A stretch of DNA of 64,000 bases from an uncultured Collinsella sp. Lineage in GTDB: Bacteria; Actinomycetota; Coriobacteriia; Coriobacteriales; Coriobacteriaceae. This document shows, in pieces, positions 48,093 to 57,756 of this stretch. The DNA lies in contig UQRW01000006.1 in assembly GCA_900543515.1 (NCBI GenBank), positions 5,339 through 69,338 on the forward strand, read 5' to 3'. The notes under the pieces are model-generated. The model saw only the letters and a program-made list of their open reading frames with translations. It was not told the origin of the DNA and did no database searches. The stretch's first letter is position 1, and the number at the start of each line of letters is the position of its first letter. The position numbers were made by a program, and so were the translations under genes.

Positions 48093-49667
48093 TTACAGCT
48101 CGTAGAGCGTGGTGAACTTGTCCTGCAGGTAGCTGCAGTAGTAGCGGGCATCGAACGCCATGCCGCATGCGCCCTTGATGAGTTCCGGCGCGTCCTTGGC
48201 GCGGCCCCACTGCCAAATGTGCTCGCCCAGCCAGGCGCGGACGGGCGCCAGATCGCCGCTCGCACAGGCGCCATTGAGGTCGACGCCGTCGCGGCACATG
48301 GCCGGCACAAACATGGCATCGTAGGCGCTACCCAGCGCATACGTGGGGAAGTAGCCAAACGAGCCGCCGCTCCAGTGCGTATCTTGCAGGCAGCCGCGTG
48401 TGTCGTCGGGAACGGGAATGCCCAGGTACTCGTCCATAAAGCGATTCCAAAGCGCGGGGATGTCCTTGGCCGTGGCCTCGCCGGCAAACAGCATGCGCTC
48501 AATCTCGTAACGCACCATGATATGCAGCGGGTAGGTGAGCTCGTCGGCCTCGGTACGGATCAGCGACGGCTGAGCGATGTTCACGGCGCGGTAGAGCGTG
48601 TCCTCGTCCACGTTGCCGTAGACCTCGGGCGCGTGGCGGCGCAGCACCTCGAGCAGCGGTCCCATAAAGGCGCGGCTGCGGCCCACGGTGTTCTCGAAAA
48701 AGCGGCTCTGGCTCTCGTGGATGCCCATGGAGGTGCCGCCCTCCAGGCACGTGCGCGCGTAGGCGGGGTTCACGCCCAGCTCGTACATGGCGTGGCCGGC
48801 CTCGTGGATGATGCTGTAGACGTTGGAGATGCAATCGTCCTCGTAGATGTGCGTGGCGATGCGCGCGTCGCCCACCGAGAAGCCCTCGCTAAACGGATGC
48901 TCGGTAAAGGCAAGCGTGGTGTCGTCCAGGTCCAGGCCGACGAGTTTCATCAGGTCGAAGCTCATGGCGCGCTGGGCGGCCTCGGGCACGCGGGCGTGCA
49001 AAAAGTCTGCAGCGGGCTGCTGGCCGCGCTCGCCGATGGCGTGCACGAGCGGCACGACCGTGGCCTTAACCTCGTCGCAAAACGCATCGAAGCTCTCGGT
49101 GGAAAGGCCGCGCTCGTACTGGTCGAGCCACACGTCGTATGGGTCGCGCTTGGGGTCCATGAGCTCGGCCTGATGCTTGAGCTGGCTGACGATTTTGTCC
49201 ACATAGGGCTCAAAGCTCGCCCAGTCGTTGGCCGCTTTGGCCTTGTGCCACACGGCGTCGGCCTCGCAGGTGAGCCTGGTCCAGGCCTCGGCCTCCTCGG
49301 TGGGGATGACGCTTGCCTCGCGCTGGTCGCGGCCGAGCACGCGAATCTCGTCAAGCAGCTGCGGGTCGTCGATCTTTCCGCCGGTGACGGTCTCGCGTGC
49401 CAGCGAACGTACAAGTTCGACAGACTTTTCGCTGGTCAGGAGCTTATGGTGCTCGCCGGCAAGGGTGCCCATGGCGTCGGCACGGGCGGCGGCACCGTTG
49501 GCGGGAGCAATGGTCGCGCCGTCAAACTCGGCAATCTTGAGCAGGTACTCGCGGGTCCACAGTTTGCCTTCGAGCTTGCGGAATTTTTTGACGGCCTTAT
49601 CGACCTTCATGCCTTTGGGCGTCTTGCCCGCTGCGGGCTTGGCCTTCTTATCGTGCTTCTTTTCCAT
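48093..49667 (-). CDS. M32-family (Taq-type) metallocarboxypeptidase
   Basis: 524 residues. The metal motif is IIHEAGHAMYELG (HExxH) with the distant Glu in GIHESQSRFFENTVGRS, both typical of carboxypeptidase Taq. The N-terminal first 45 residues are Lys-rich and unusual. It trims C-terminal residues from peptides in the cytoplasm. ATG 49667 is the first good start after AAGGATATGG. Confidence 0.92.
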   Translation of the reverse strand: MEKKHDKKAKPAAGKTPKGMKVDKAVKKFRKLEGKLWTREYLLKIAEFDGATIAPANGAAARADAMGTLAGEHHKLLTSEKSVELVRSLARETVTGGKIDDPQLLDEIRVLGRDQREASVIPTEEAEAWTRLTCEADAVWHKAKAANDWASFEPYVDKIVSQLKHQAELMDPKRDPYDVWLDQYERGLSTESFDAFCDEVKATVVPLVHAIGERGQQPAADFLHARVPEAAQRAMSFDLMKLVGLDLDDTTLAFTEHPFSEGFSVGDARIATHIYEDDCISNVYSIIHEAGHAMYELGVNPAYARTCLEGGTSMGIHESQSRFFENTVGRSRAFMGPLLEVLRRHAPEVYGNVDEDTLYRAVNIAQPSLIRTEADELTYPLHIMVRYEIERMLFAGEATAKDIPALWNRFMDEYLGIPVPDDTRGCLQDTHWSGGSFGYFPTYALGSAYDAMFVPAMCRDGVDLNGACASGDLAPVRAWLGEHIWQWGRAKDAPELIKGACGMAFDARYYCSYLQDKFTTLYEL

Positions 49668-49807
49668 ACCATATCCTTGATCTCGCGAGCCGAACGCCAC
49701 GGCTGGGCGCACGGCCAGTTTGCACAGCTACCTGCCTTGTACCCAGCACGAACAAAACGGAACGCGGCGATACGCCCACACAATGTGGTATCCTATAGCC
49801 CAATGCG

Positions 49808-50090
49808 TTGACGGAGAGGGTTTTGCCCGCCGCGTCGCCGGCAAGAGAGGGAAGGTCATGGGCTGCAAGCCTTTCTGCGGTGACAAGGGCCAAGCGTTCA
49901 CTCCCGAGCAGCGACCTCAACGGGCACGCGGCCAGCGGCGGCGAAGCCCCAGTAGGGAAGCCGTGAGCCTCGCGACAAGGGGCAAAGAGTGGGCGCGGCG
50001 GGCCAGACATCCGCCGGGTCAAACAAGGTGGTACCGCGGAATTCAACCGTCCTTGGGCAATGCACATGCCCGAGGGCGGTTTTTTGTTAC
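49808..50090 (+). ncRNA. T-box leader of pheST
   Basis: The T-box core AAGGTGGTACCGCGGA at 50025-50040 binds the uncharged tRNA end. A 13-pair stem (50047-50059 against 50067-50079, two G-U pairs) followed by six T residues is the terminator, and the core plus its left arm can form the antiterminator. A TTC at 49873-49875 is a good specifier for Phe. So pheST is read through when tRNA-Phe is uncharged. The exact 5' end is estimated. Confidence 0.9.
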
Positions 50091-50171
50091 CGAACCGGGC
50101 CGCGTTTTCGCAACGTCAGACGGCGGCAGCCGCCTCGGCAAGCGGGGAGCGCGAGAGACGAAAGGGAAGAC

Positions 50172-51248
50172 ATGAGTCTGATTGATGATCTGGTCAAACT
50201 CGAGGAAGAGGCCAAGGAGCTCGTCGCGGGCGCCGACGACGCCGCAAAGCTCGAGGCCGCGCGCGTTGAGCTGCTCGGCCGCAAGGGCCGCATCACTGGC
50301 CTGATGCGCATGATGGGCAAGCTCGCCCCCGAGGATCGTCCCATGATGGGCAAGCGCGCCAACGAGATGCGCCAGCTGATTGAGGGCATGCTCGACGAGC
50401 GCACCACCGAGATGAAGGCCGCCGCCCTCAAGCACACACTCGAGCACGAGGCCGTCGATATCACGCTGCCGGGCATCCGTCCGCAGATCGGTCACCAGCA
50501 CCTGATCAAGCAGATCATCGAGGAGGCCGAGGACATCTTCTGCGGCATCGGCTACACCGTCGAGTCCGGTCCCATGGTCGAAACCTCCTACTACAACTTC
50601 ACCGCGCTCAACGCCCCCATGGATCACCCGAGCCGCTCGGCCCGCGACACCTTCTACGTGGTCGACAACAACCCCGGCAGCGTCGCACACCCCGAGGCTC
50701 ACGCCCACGGCGAGTCCGACGTGCTGCTGCGCACCCAGACCTCGGGCGTGCAGATCCACACCATGGAGTCGCAGAAGCCGCCCATCTACATGATCTGCCC
50801 GGGCACCGTCTATCGTCCCGACACGGCCGACGCCTGCCACCTGCCGCAGTTCAACCAGATCGAGGGCCTGGTCGTCGACGAGGGTATCACCTTTGGCGAT
50901 CTTAAGGGCACGCTCGACTACTTTGTTAAGTGCATGTTTGGCGAGGATCGCAAGACGCGCTATCGCCCGCACTTCTTCCCCTTCACCGAGCCTTCCTGCG
51001 AGGTGGACGTGAGCTGCCACGTGTGCGGCGGCAAGGGCTGCAACTTCTGCAAGCACAGCGGCTGGATCGAGATCCTGGGCTGCGGCATGGTCGACCCCAA
51101 CGTCCTGATCAACTGCGGCATCGACCCCGAGAAGTACACCGGCTTCGCCTTTGGTATTGGCGCCGAGCGCGTCGCGGCACTGCGCTACGACCTGCCCGAC
51201 CTGCGCACGTTGATGACGGGCGATATGCGCTTCTTGAACCAATTTTAG
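50172..51248 (+). CDS. pheS: Phenylalanyl-tRNA synthetase alpha chain
   Basis: 358 residues. Class II motifs include the FxFGxGxER-type motif 3 GFAFGIGAERVA, motif 1/2 region RPDTADACHLPQFNQIEGL and the N-terminal coiled coil. A CHVCGGKGCNFCKHSGW segment with four cysteines may bind Zn. The ATG 50172 follows AAAGGGA and the T-box terminator. Forms the heterotetramer with PheT. Confidence 0.97.
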   Translation: MSLIDDLVKLEEEAKELVAGADDAAKLEAARVELLGRKGRITGLMRMMGKLAPEDRPMMGKRANEMRQLIEGMLDERTTEMKAAALKHTLEHEAVDITLPGIRPQIGHQHLIKQIIEEAEDIFCGIGYTVESGPMVETSYYNFTALNAPMDHPSRSARDTFYVVDNNPGSVAHPEAHAHGESDVLLRTQTSGVQIHTMESQKPPIYMICPGTVYRPDTADACHLPQFNQIEGLVVDEGITFGDLKGTLDYFVKCMFGEDRKTRYRPHFFPFTEPSCEVDVSCHVCGGKGCNFCKHSGWIEILGCGMVDPNVLINCGIDPEKYTGFAFGIGAERVAALRYDLPDLRTLMTGDMRFLNQF

Positions 51249-51254
51249 GCTTGC

Positions 51255-51341
51255 CCAGGCACCCCATCTTGGCGTTCAAACCGTCGCTCGCGTACCTTTA
51301 GTACGCGTCGCTCCTCTTTCACGCCAACCTGGGGCACCTGG
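51255..51341. repeat. Composite palindrome between pheS and pheT
   Basis: CCAGG-CCCCA-GGCGT segments on the left (51255-51275) pair with ACGCC-TGGGG-CCTGG on the right (51321-51341); a central GCGTAC/GTACGC hairpin with a 5-base loop is inside (51290-51306). No T-run follows, so transcription into pheT can continue. Confidence 0.7.
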
Positions 51342-51410
51342 ACAACCCTAAGGTGAACGTCTTCATTTGATATTCCTCCCTTTGCGGAGATTAAGAACTA
51401 GGAGAGCTAC

Positions 51411-53864
51411 ATGCGCGTTTCTTACGACTGGCTCAAGACCATGATCGATATTCCGGAGGATCCCAAGACCCTTTCGGACGAATATATCCGTACCGGCACC
51501 GAGGTCGAGGCGATCGACACCGTGGGCGAGTCCTTCGACCACGTGGTGACTGCCAAGGTGCTCACCAAGACCCCGCATCCCGATAGCGACCACATGTATG
51601 TGTGCTCGGTCGACGTGGGCGACAAGAACCTCGACGCCGACGGCAACCCCGCTCCGCTGCAGATCGTCTGCGGCGCGCAGAACTTCGAGGCCGGCGACCA
51701 CATCGTCACGGCAATGATTGGCGCTGTCCTGCCCGGCGACGTCAAGATCAAGAAGAGCAAGCTTCGCGGCGTCGTGTCCATGGGCATGAACTGCTCTGCG
51801 CGCGAGCTCGGCCTGGGCGGCGACCACTCCGGCATCATAATCCTGCCCGAGGACACGCCCTGCGGCATGCCGTTTGCCGAGTACGTGGGCTCGAGTGATA
51901 CCGTGCTCGACTGCGAGATCACGCCCAACCGTCCCGATTGTCTGTCCATGATCGGCATGGCCCGCGAGACCGGCGCCATCTTCGACCGCGATTTCCACGT
52001 TGAGCTGCCCGCCATCAAGGCCGAGACCGGCCGCGCGACCGACGACGAGCTTTCGGTCGAGATTGCCGACGAGGGCCTGTGCGACCGCTACGTCGCCCGC
52101 ATCGTGCGCAACGTGAAGGTCGGCCCCTCGCCCGACTGGATGGTCAAGCGCCTCAACGCCCTGGGCGTGCGCCCGCACAACAACATCGTCGATATCACCA
52201 ACTACGTGATGATGCTCACCGGTCAGCCGCTGCACGCCTTTGACCTGGACACCTTTGCCGAGCGCGATGGCCGCCGTCGCGTGGTGGTCCGCGCCGCCCA
52301 GCAGGATGAGAAGTTCACGACGCTCGACGGCGAGGAGCGCACGCTCGACGCCGGCATGGGCCTTATCACCGACGGCGAGCGTCCCGTGGCATTGGCCGGC
52401 GTTATGGGCGGCATGGATTCCGAGATCGAGGACGACACCGTCGACGTGATGGTCGAGAGCGCCTGCTTCAACGCCGGTCGCACCTCGCACACCAGCCGCG
52501 ATCTGTCGCTGATCTCCGACGCCTCCATTCGCTTTGAGCGCCAGGTCGACGAGACCGGCTGCGTGGATGTGGCCAACGTTACCTGCGCGCTCATCGAGGA
52601 GATCGCCGGCGGCGAGGTCGCTCCCGGCTACGTCGACGTGTTCCCCGCGCCCAAGACCATCGACAGCATCAAGCTGCGCCTGGCCCGCGTGCATGCCATC
52701 TGCGGCGCCGACATCGAGCCCGACTTTATCGAGCGTTCGCTCACCCGCCTGGGCTGCACCGTCGAGCGCGACGGCGAGGACTTTATGGTCACTCCGCCGA
52801 GCTTCCGCCCCGACCTGCCGCGCGAGATCGATCTGATTGAGGAGGTCCTGCGCCTGTGGGGCATGGGCCGCGTGACGGCGACCATCCCGGCCGCCAAGAA
52901 CCACATCGGCGGTCTGACCCGCGAGCAGAAGCTCACCCGCAAGGTCGGCGAGATCCTGCGCGCCTGCGGCCTCAACGAGACCACGACCTTTGGCTTTGCC
53001 GCCCCGGGCGACCTGGAGAAGATCGGCATGTCCACCGAGGGCCGCGGCTGCCCCGTGGTGCTCATGAATCCGCTGGTGGCCGAGCAGACCGAGATGCGTC
53101 GCTCGCTGCTGCCGGGCCTGCTGCAATCCGTGGCCTATAACGAGGCCCACGGCACGCCCAACGTGCACCTGTACGAGGTCGGCAGCCTGTTCCACGGCCG
53201 CGAGAATGCCAGCCTGCCCAAGGAGACCAAGTCCGTGGCGGGCGTGCTCTCGGGCCAGTGGAGCGAGCAGTCTTGGAGCATGAAGTACCGCAAGCTGCGT
53301 TTCTTCTTTGGCAAGGGCATTGTCGAGGAGCTGCTCGCCCAGCTGCGTATCGAGAAGGTCCGCTTCCGTCCCGCCGAGGGCGAGGGCTATGCCTTCTTGC
53401 AGCCGGGTCGCGCCGCCGAGGTTCTGTCCGGCGGTACCGTGCTGGGCTGGGTCGGCGAGATCCACCCCGAGGCGCGCGAGGCGATGGGCATCGATGAGGT
53501 CGTCGTTGCCTTTGAGCTCGACCTGGACAAGCTGATCAAGGGCGCCCGCAATCAGGAGAACTACCGCGAGTTCTCGCAGTACCCTGCCGTTGAGCACGAC
53601 CTTGCTATCGTAGTCGACAACACTGTGACCTGCGAGGATCTTGAGCGCCGTATTACCAGTGCCGGCGGCAAGCTGCTCGAGGGCGTGCGCCTGTTCGACG
53701 TCTACCGCGATCCCATCCGCATCGGAGCAGGCAAAAAGTCCATGGCCTTTGCGCTTACGTATCGCTCCGACGACCACACGCTCACCAGCGAAGAGGTCGA
53801 GAAGGCGCACCAGAAGATTGTCACCAAGGTGTGCAAGGGCGTAAACGGCGAGGTCCGCGGCTAG
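51411..53864 (+). CDS. pheT: Phenylalanyl-tRNA synthetase beta chain
   Basis: 817 residues, normal length. Order: tRNA-binding OB domain (about 40-150), B3/B4 editing region (200-380) and B5 domain (near 405-470), the inactive class II core, and the ferredoxin-like anticodon-binding domain (from about 725, EFSQYPAVEHDLAIVVD) at the C-terminus. ATG 51411 is behind TAGGAGA. It is 162 bases after pheS; a palindrome fills the gap. Confidence 0.97.
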   Translation: MRVSYDWLKTMIDIPEDPKTLSDEYIRTGTEVEAIDTVGESFDHVVTAKVLTKTPHPDSDHMYVCSVDVGDKNLDADGNPAPLQIVCGAQNFEAGDHIVTAMIGAVLPGDVKIKKSKLRGVVSMGMNCSARELGLGGDHSGIIILPEDTPCGMPFAEYVGSSDTVLDCEITPNRPDCLSMIGMARETGAIFDRDFHVELPAIKAETGRATDDELSVEIADEGLCDRYVARIVRNVKVGPSPDWMVKRLNALGVRPHNNIVDITNYVMMLTGQPLHAFDLDTFAERDGRRRVVVRAAQQDEKFTTLDGEERTLDAGMGLITDGERPVALAGVMGGMDSEIEDDTVDVMVESACFNAGRTSHTSRDLSLISDASIRFERQVDETGCVDVANVTCALIEEIAGGEVAPGYVDVFPAPKTIDSIKLRLARVHAICGADIEPDFIERSLTRLGCTVERDGEDFMVTPPSFRPDLPREIDLIEEVLRLWGMGRVTATIPAAKNHIGGLTREQKLTRKVGEILRACGLNETTTFGFAAPGDLEKIGMSTEGRGCPVVLMNPLVAEQTEMRRSLLPGLLQSVAYNEAHGTPNVHLYEVGSLFHGRENASLPKETKSVAGVLSGQWSEQSWSMKYRKLRFFFGKGIVEELLAQLRIEKVRFRPAEGEGYAFLQPGRAAEVLSGGTVLGWVGEIHPEAREAMGIDEVVVAFELDLDKLIKGARNQENYREFSQYPAVEHDLAIVVDNTVTCEDLERRITSAGGKLLEGVRLFDVYRDPIRIGAGKKSMAFALTYRSDDHTLTSEEVEKAHQKIVTKVCKGVNGEVRG

Positions 53865-53973
53865 GGCTTGCGCCGGGAGTGTAGGGCCTGATGGCGGTTG
53901 CTGTGGGCTCTGCGTGACCGCGGTGTTCGGAATAAGGCACCGACGAGCCTTCATATGTGACATACGCATTACA

Positions 53974-54008
53974 AAACGGCGCACTGCTTTGTCGGCAGTG
54001 CGCCGTTT
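53974..54008 (+). terminator. Terminator of pheST
   Basis: A perfect 14-bp stem (53974-53987, 53995-54008) around a 7-base loop. Its tail is short (TTTGC overlaps the stem end), so it may depend on stem strength. Confidence 0.6.
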
Positions 54009-54054
54009 GCTATCATAGCCCGCGTGGTGTTACGAATTCGCCAACTCGTAACAC
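53989..54054 (+). promoter_or_regulatory. Promoter and NikR-type operator of the nickel transporter
   Basis: TTGTCG (53989-53994), a 16-base spacer and TATCAT (54011-54016), then GTGTTAC-N14-GTAACAC at 54027-54054. This is the NikR box form described in comparative genomic work for many non-enteric prokaryotes. A bound repressor would block initiation when nickel is plentiful. The -35 overlaps the pheT terminator hairpin. Confidence 0.7.
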
Positions 54055-54111
54055 TGTCGAAATGGTTCATGCGGCGCTGCGATTCTGCGCGCCGGCAATC
54101 GGGAGGCGTAT

Positions 54112-55197
54112 ATGCACATTCCAGATAATTACCTGTCCCCGCAAACCGATGCCGTCATGGCGGTGGCGATGGTGCCTGTTTGGGTCCATTGCATCAAAAA
54201 GGTGCGCGCCACGCTCGATCGCGAGCATATGGCGTTCTTGGGCATTTGCGCTGCGTTCTCCTTCTTGCTCATGATGTTCAACGTGCCGCTGCCCGGCGGC
54301 ACTACTGGTCACGCCGTTGGCGGCGCGCTCATCGCGCTGCTGCTGGGTCCCGAGGCCGCGGCTATCGCTGTCTCGGTCGCGCTGGCGCTGCAAGCGCTGC
54401 TATTTGGCGACGGCGGCGTTCTGTCGTTTGGCGCCAACTGCTTTAACATGGCCTTTGTGCTGCCGTTTGTCGCTGCTATCGTGTTCCGCGCGCTCAACAG
54501 CCGTCTGCACGACAAGAGCTGGGGCACCTCAGTTTCTGCCATCGTAAGCGGCTGGGTTGGCCTGTGCCTGGCGGCCCTGTGCGCGGCGATTGAGTTTGGT
54601 ATTCAGCCGATGCTCTTTACCAATGCTTCGGGCGCGCCGCTGTACTGCCCCTTCCCGCTGTCCGTGGCTATTCCGGCCATGTTGATCCCGCATATGCTGG
54701 TTGCCGGCGTGATCGAGGGCGTGGCAACGGCCGCCATCTACGGTTTCATTAAGAAGACGGCGCCGAGCATCATCGTCGGGCCCGAGGCCGTCGATGGCCA
54801 GCTTGCTGCCGAGGGCGCTGCTGCCAAGAAGGCCTCGCTGGTCCCCACGCTCATCCTGGTTGCCGTGCTTGTCGTGGCCACGCCGCTGGGCCTGCTGGCC
54901 ACGGGTGACGCCTGGGGTGAGTGGGACGCCGAGGGCGCCGCGACCGCTGTTCAGGAGGCTGGCGATGACAGTCTGCAGGCTTCGGTCGGTCTCGATACCC
55001 CGACCTTTGCCGATGCCCTGCCCACGGGCGATTATCTGCAGGCCTATTCCGAGGAGCAGGGCCTTGGCTTTGCCGGTCAGGCTGCCATGTATATCCTTTC
55101 GGGTGTGATTGGCGTGGCGGTGCTCACCATCGTATTCCGCTTGGTTTCGCTGACGGTTAAAGAAAGCGGAGCCCATGGCAACGGTCGAGCTGCCTAG
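54112..55197 (+). CDS. ECF nickel/cobalt transporter, fused M and N components
   Basis: 361 residues. It begins MHIPDNYLSP, whose free N-terminus and His2 bind the metal in CbiM/NikM; TTGHAVGGALIALLLGPEAA is the second metal motif. The C-terminal part (from about 245) has one more helix, then LGLLATGDAWGEWD, the PDGLE/NikN signature, and a last helix. So this is an NikMN fusion. The NikR-type site argues for Ni2+ rather than Co2+. GGGAGG precedes ATG 54112. Confidence 0.92.
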   Translation: MHIPDNYLSPQTDAVMAVAMVPVWVHCIKKVRATLDREHMAFLGICAAFSFLLMMFNVPLPGGTTGHAVGGALIALLLGPEAAAIAVSVALALQALLFGDGGVLSFGANCFNMAFVLPFVAAIVFRALNSRLHDKSWGTSVSAIVSGWVGLCLAALCAAIEFGIQPMLFTNASGAPLYCPFPLSVAIPAMLIPHMLVAGVIEGVATAAIYGFIKKTAPSIIVGPEAVDGQLAAEGAAAKKASLVPTLILVAVLVVATPLGLLATGDAWGEWDAEGAATAVQEAGDDSLQASVGLDTPTFADALPTGDYLQAYSEEQGLGFAGQAAMYILSGVIGVAVLTIVFRLVSLTVKESGAHGNGRAA

Positions 55198-56011
55198 CTG
55201 GCTTGCGGCCGAGCAGCGTTACGAGCCTACGGGCGCTCGTCATCGCGTGATGCAACAGAACGTCCTGCACCTGGCGAGCCTGCTTGAGCGGGTTCGCCTG
55301 GGTGGAGGCGCGCACGAGGGCGGGTCGATGGTCGACCGCGCCCTTTCTTGCGTTTCGGCTCCGATGCGCCTGGTGGGGATGTTCGTTTGCGTCCTGTGCG
55401 TGTGTCTGACGCAGAGCCCTCTGTACCTCATGTTGATGGCGGCTATCGCGCTGGTGCTCGTTGCCGTGCGCCCCGTACGCGGGCTGCGGGCAACCTTTGT
55501 GCCGGCGCTTGGCGCTGCAGGGCTCGCGGTGGTTCTGGTACTGCCCGCCTTGCTGCTGGACGCTTCTGCTGCGGGCGCCATGCTCAAGATTGCGCTCAAG
55601 ACCTTCATTAATGTGTCGCTGGTGCTGGGTGTTTCGTGGACCCTTACCTGGAGCCGCATGTCGGCGGCGCTCAAAATACTGCACCTGCCCGACGAAGTTA
55701 TCTTTACGTTTGATATGGCGCTCAAGCACATCGAGGTGCTGGGTCGCACGGCGCACGATCTGTGCGAATCGGTCATGCTGCGCAGCGTTGGCCGTGCGCC
55801 TGAGGGATTTTCGCGTACCGATTCGATCGCGGGTATCATGGGCATGATCTTTATCAAGGCGATGGAATGCAGCCGCGCGATGGACGAGGCCATGCTGTGC
55901 CGCGGCTTTGCCGGTGTGTATCCGGCTCCCGCACGCGCCGGGTTTGGCTGGCACGATGCGGTCTATGCGGCCGGCGTGGCGCTGCTGGCAGTGTTGTGCG
56001 CCGTGCTGTAG
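55175..56011 (+). CDS. ECF transporter transmembrane component (NikQ/CbiQ)
   Basis: 278 residues with 5-6 helices. The C-terminal cytoplasmic coupling region contains ECSRAMDEAMLCRGFAG, matching the family's AxxxRG motif that couples to the ATPase. Overlaps the M component by 23 bases. GAAAGCGGAG stands before ATG 55175. The first 60 residues are hydrophilic, a longer N-terminus than usual. Confidence 0.9.
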   Translation: MATVELPSWLAAEQRYEPTGARHRVMQQNVLHLASLLERVRLGGGAHEGGSMVDRALSCVSAPMRLVGMFVCVLCVCLTQSPLYLMLMAAIALVLVAVRPVRGLRATFVPALGAAGLAVVLVLPALLLDASAAGAMLKIALKTFINVSLVLGVSWTLTWSRMSAALKILHLPDEVIFTFDMALKHIEVLGRTAHDLCESVMLRSVGRAPEGFSRTDSIAGIMGMIFIKAMECSRAMDEAMLCRGFAGVYPAPARAGFGWHDAVYAAGVALLAVLCAVL

Positions 56012-56057
56012 GCACTGCTGGTTCCGGCTGGGGATGCAACTAGGGAAGGGCGACGTT

Positions 56058-56828
56058 TTGGCAAACGATACAAATGGCGCGATGGGCGCGAGCGGTGCTG
56101 CTGGCGCCGAGACCACGCCGCTCATCGAGTTTCGCGACGTGGTGTTTTCCTATGCGGGGCATACGGTTGTCGATGGCGTGTCGCTGCAGGTCGATCGTGG
56201 CGAACTCGTTGCCCTGCTCGGTCCCAACGGCTGCGGTAAGACGACGATTATGCGCCTTATTAACGGCCTTGAGCTTGCGGACGCAGGGGAATACCTGTTT
56301 GACGGGCATGTGATTGATGCGGCGTTTCTAAAGGATTCCGCGGCCGCTCAGCGTTTTCATCAGCGCGTTGGCTTTGTGTTCCAGAATGCCGACGCGCAGC
56401 TCTTTTGCGCCACGGTGGGCGAGGAGGTCGCTTTTGGTCCCGCGCAGATGGGGCTGCCGACGGGCGAGCTCGAGCGCCGCGTCCGCGATGCCATGGGGCT
56501 GTTCCAGGTTGCCGACCTTGCCGACGCCTCTCCCTATCAGCTCTCGGGTGGGCAAAAGAAGCGCGTTGCGCTGGCTGCGGTGGTGTCGATGAACCCGGAT
56601 ATCTTGGTTCTCGACGAGCCTACCAATGGGCTCGACGAGGATTCATGCGACATTGTGGTCAACTTCTTGCTGGCCTACGTCGCGGCGGGTAAGACGGTCT
56701 TGATGAGCACACATCACCAAGATTTGGTGCGCCGCCTGGGGGCCCGTGCAATCTATATCGATCGATATCACCATGTGGTCGAGGCGCCTTCGCCGTCGTA
56801 TGGAACCGAAAGCGGTGCTACGGACTAG
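56058..56828 (+). CDS. ECF transporter ATPase (NikO/CbiO)
   Basis: About 256 residues from TTG 56058, chosen because AGGGAAGGG lies seven bases upstream; ATG 56034 in the same frame is possible but has its G-run too close. Walker A GPNGCGKTT, Q-loop VFQNADAQLF, signature LSGGQKKRVALAAV, Walker B ILVLDEPTNGLD and a switch His in MSTHHQD are intact. Drives nickel/cobalt import with the two preceding proteins. The operon ends here. Confidence 0.92.
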   Translation: MANDTNGAMGASGAAGAETTPLIEFRDVVFSYAGHTVVDGVSLQVDRGELVALLGPNGCGKTTIMRLINGLELADAGEYLFDGHVIDAAFLKDSAAAQRFHQRVGFVFQNADAQLFCATVGEEVAFGPAQMGLPTGELERRVRDAMGLFQVADLADASPYQLSGGQKKRVALAAVVSMNPDILVLDEPTNGLDEDSCDIVVNFLLAYVAAGKTVLMSTHHQDLVRRLGARAIYIDRYHHVVEAPSPSYGTESGATD

Positions 56829-56907
56829 TTGCTGCGTAGAGCGTGCGTAGCCGCCCGCGCGGCTTTGCCGTGATGGTATAGTTATCCAGGTTTTTATGGG
56901 GGTGGCT

Positions 56908-57756
56908 ATGCCAAGCTGGAACATTCATATCGCTCAGACGGAGCGTTTGCTGGAGCGCACCGGTGCGCTTGCCAAGAGCGTTCGCGACCGCAATGCCTTT
57001 TTGTTTGGCTGCGTGGTTCCGGATATCTTCGTGGGCTATATGGTCCCTGGCATCGCCGATCCCATCCCGTACCGCATTACGCACTTTGCCAAGCCTGAGC
57101 CCATCCCTAAGCCTCGTGAACATGAGTTCTGGGATACCTATGTGGCACCGTTGCTTAAAGGCGCACCCGCGGGCGAACCTGCTGAGGCCACCTCGATTGT
57201 CGAGGAACGCGAGCGACTCAATCGGGTGCATTATCCCCAACGTTACAAGGACGCCGAGCCGGTTGCCGGCCCCGGCGCCTGTGAGTTTTCGCTCGCGCCC
57301 GATGACGTGGCGCAGTCGCTGCTCGATCTGACGCTGGGCGTTTGGTCTCACCTTGTGGCCGATACTGTGTGGAATACCCGCGTGAACCAGTACCTGGAGG
57401 CGCACGGCGGCAAGCCGTGCGAGGAATTCCGCATTAAAAAGCAAGGCGACTTTGACTGGTTTGGCAAGACGCTCAGCATTGTTTCGATTCCGCGCGCGAC
57501 CGATCGCCTCTATACTGCGGCGACGCGTTTTGGTCAGTATCCCATCCATAAGGAGTATGTGCTCAAGACCATCGGCGTTATGCACGAGATTGTACGCGAA
57601 AACCCCGGCGAGCCCGATCATCCGCCGTATCGCTTGCTAACCGAGGAGTTTTTCGATGCAACGTTTACCGAGGTCGTCGAGCTAACCGAGGCGGGTTTTG
57701 CCGCCCGTGTCGAATCGCCCGATGTGTCTGCGCTGCCCCTGATTGCTAGCTGCTAG
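56908..57756 (+). CDS. Zinc-dependent phospholipase C-like (PF00882-type) protein
   Basis: 282 residues. It opens MPSWNIHIAQTERLL and contains FLFGCVVPDIFVGY and GVWSHLVADTVWN, the N-terminal histidine and the HLxxD metal motifs of this family. No signal peptide, so it acts inside the cell or is exported otherwise. Members are often uncharacterised phosphohydrolases. ATG 56908 is behind GGGGGTGG. Stop overlaps the end of the converging next gene by four bases. Confidence 0.75.
   Translation: MPSWNIHIAQTERLLERTGALAKSVRDRNAFLFGCVVPDIFVGYMVPGIADPIPYRITHFAKPEPIPKPREHEFWDTYVAPLLKGAPAGEPAEATSIVEERERLNRVHYPQRYKDAEPVAGPGACEFSLAPDDVAQSLLDLTLGVWSHLVADTVWNTRVNQYLEAHGGKPCEEFRIKKQGDFDWFGKTLSIVSIPRATDRLYTAATRFGQYPIHKEYVLKTIGVMHEIVRENPGEPDHPPYRLLTEEFFDATFTEVVELTEAGFAARVESPDVSALPLIASC

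Noticed and set aside
51363..53984. An 873-codon minus-strand frame opposite pheT
   Set aside because: A product of codon bias in pheT; composition is Ala/Val/Asp/His repeats with no domain.
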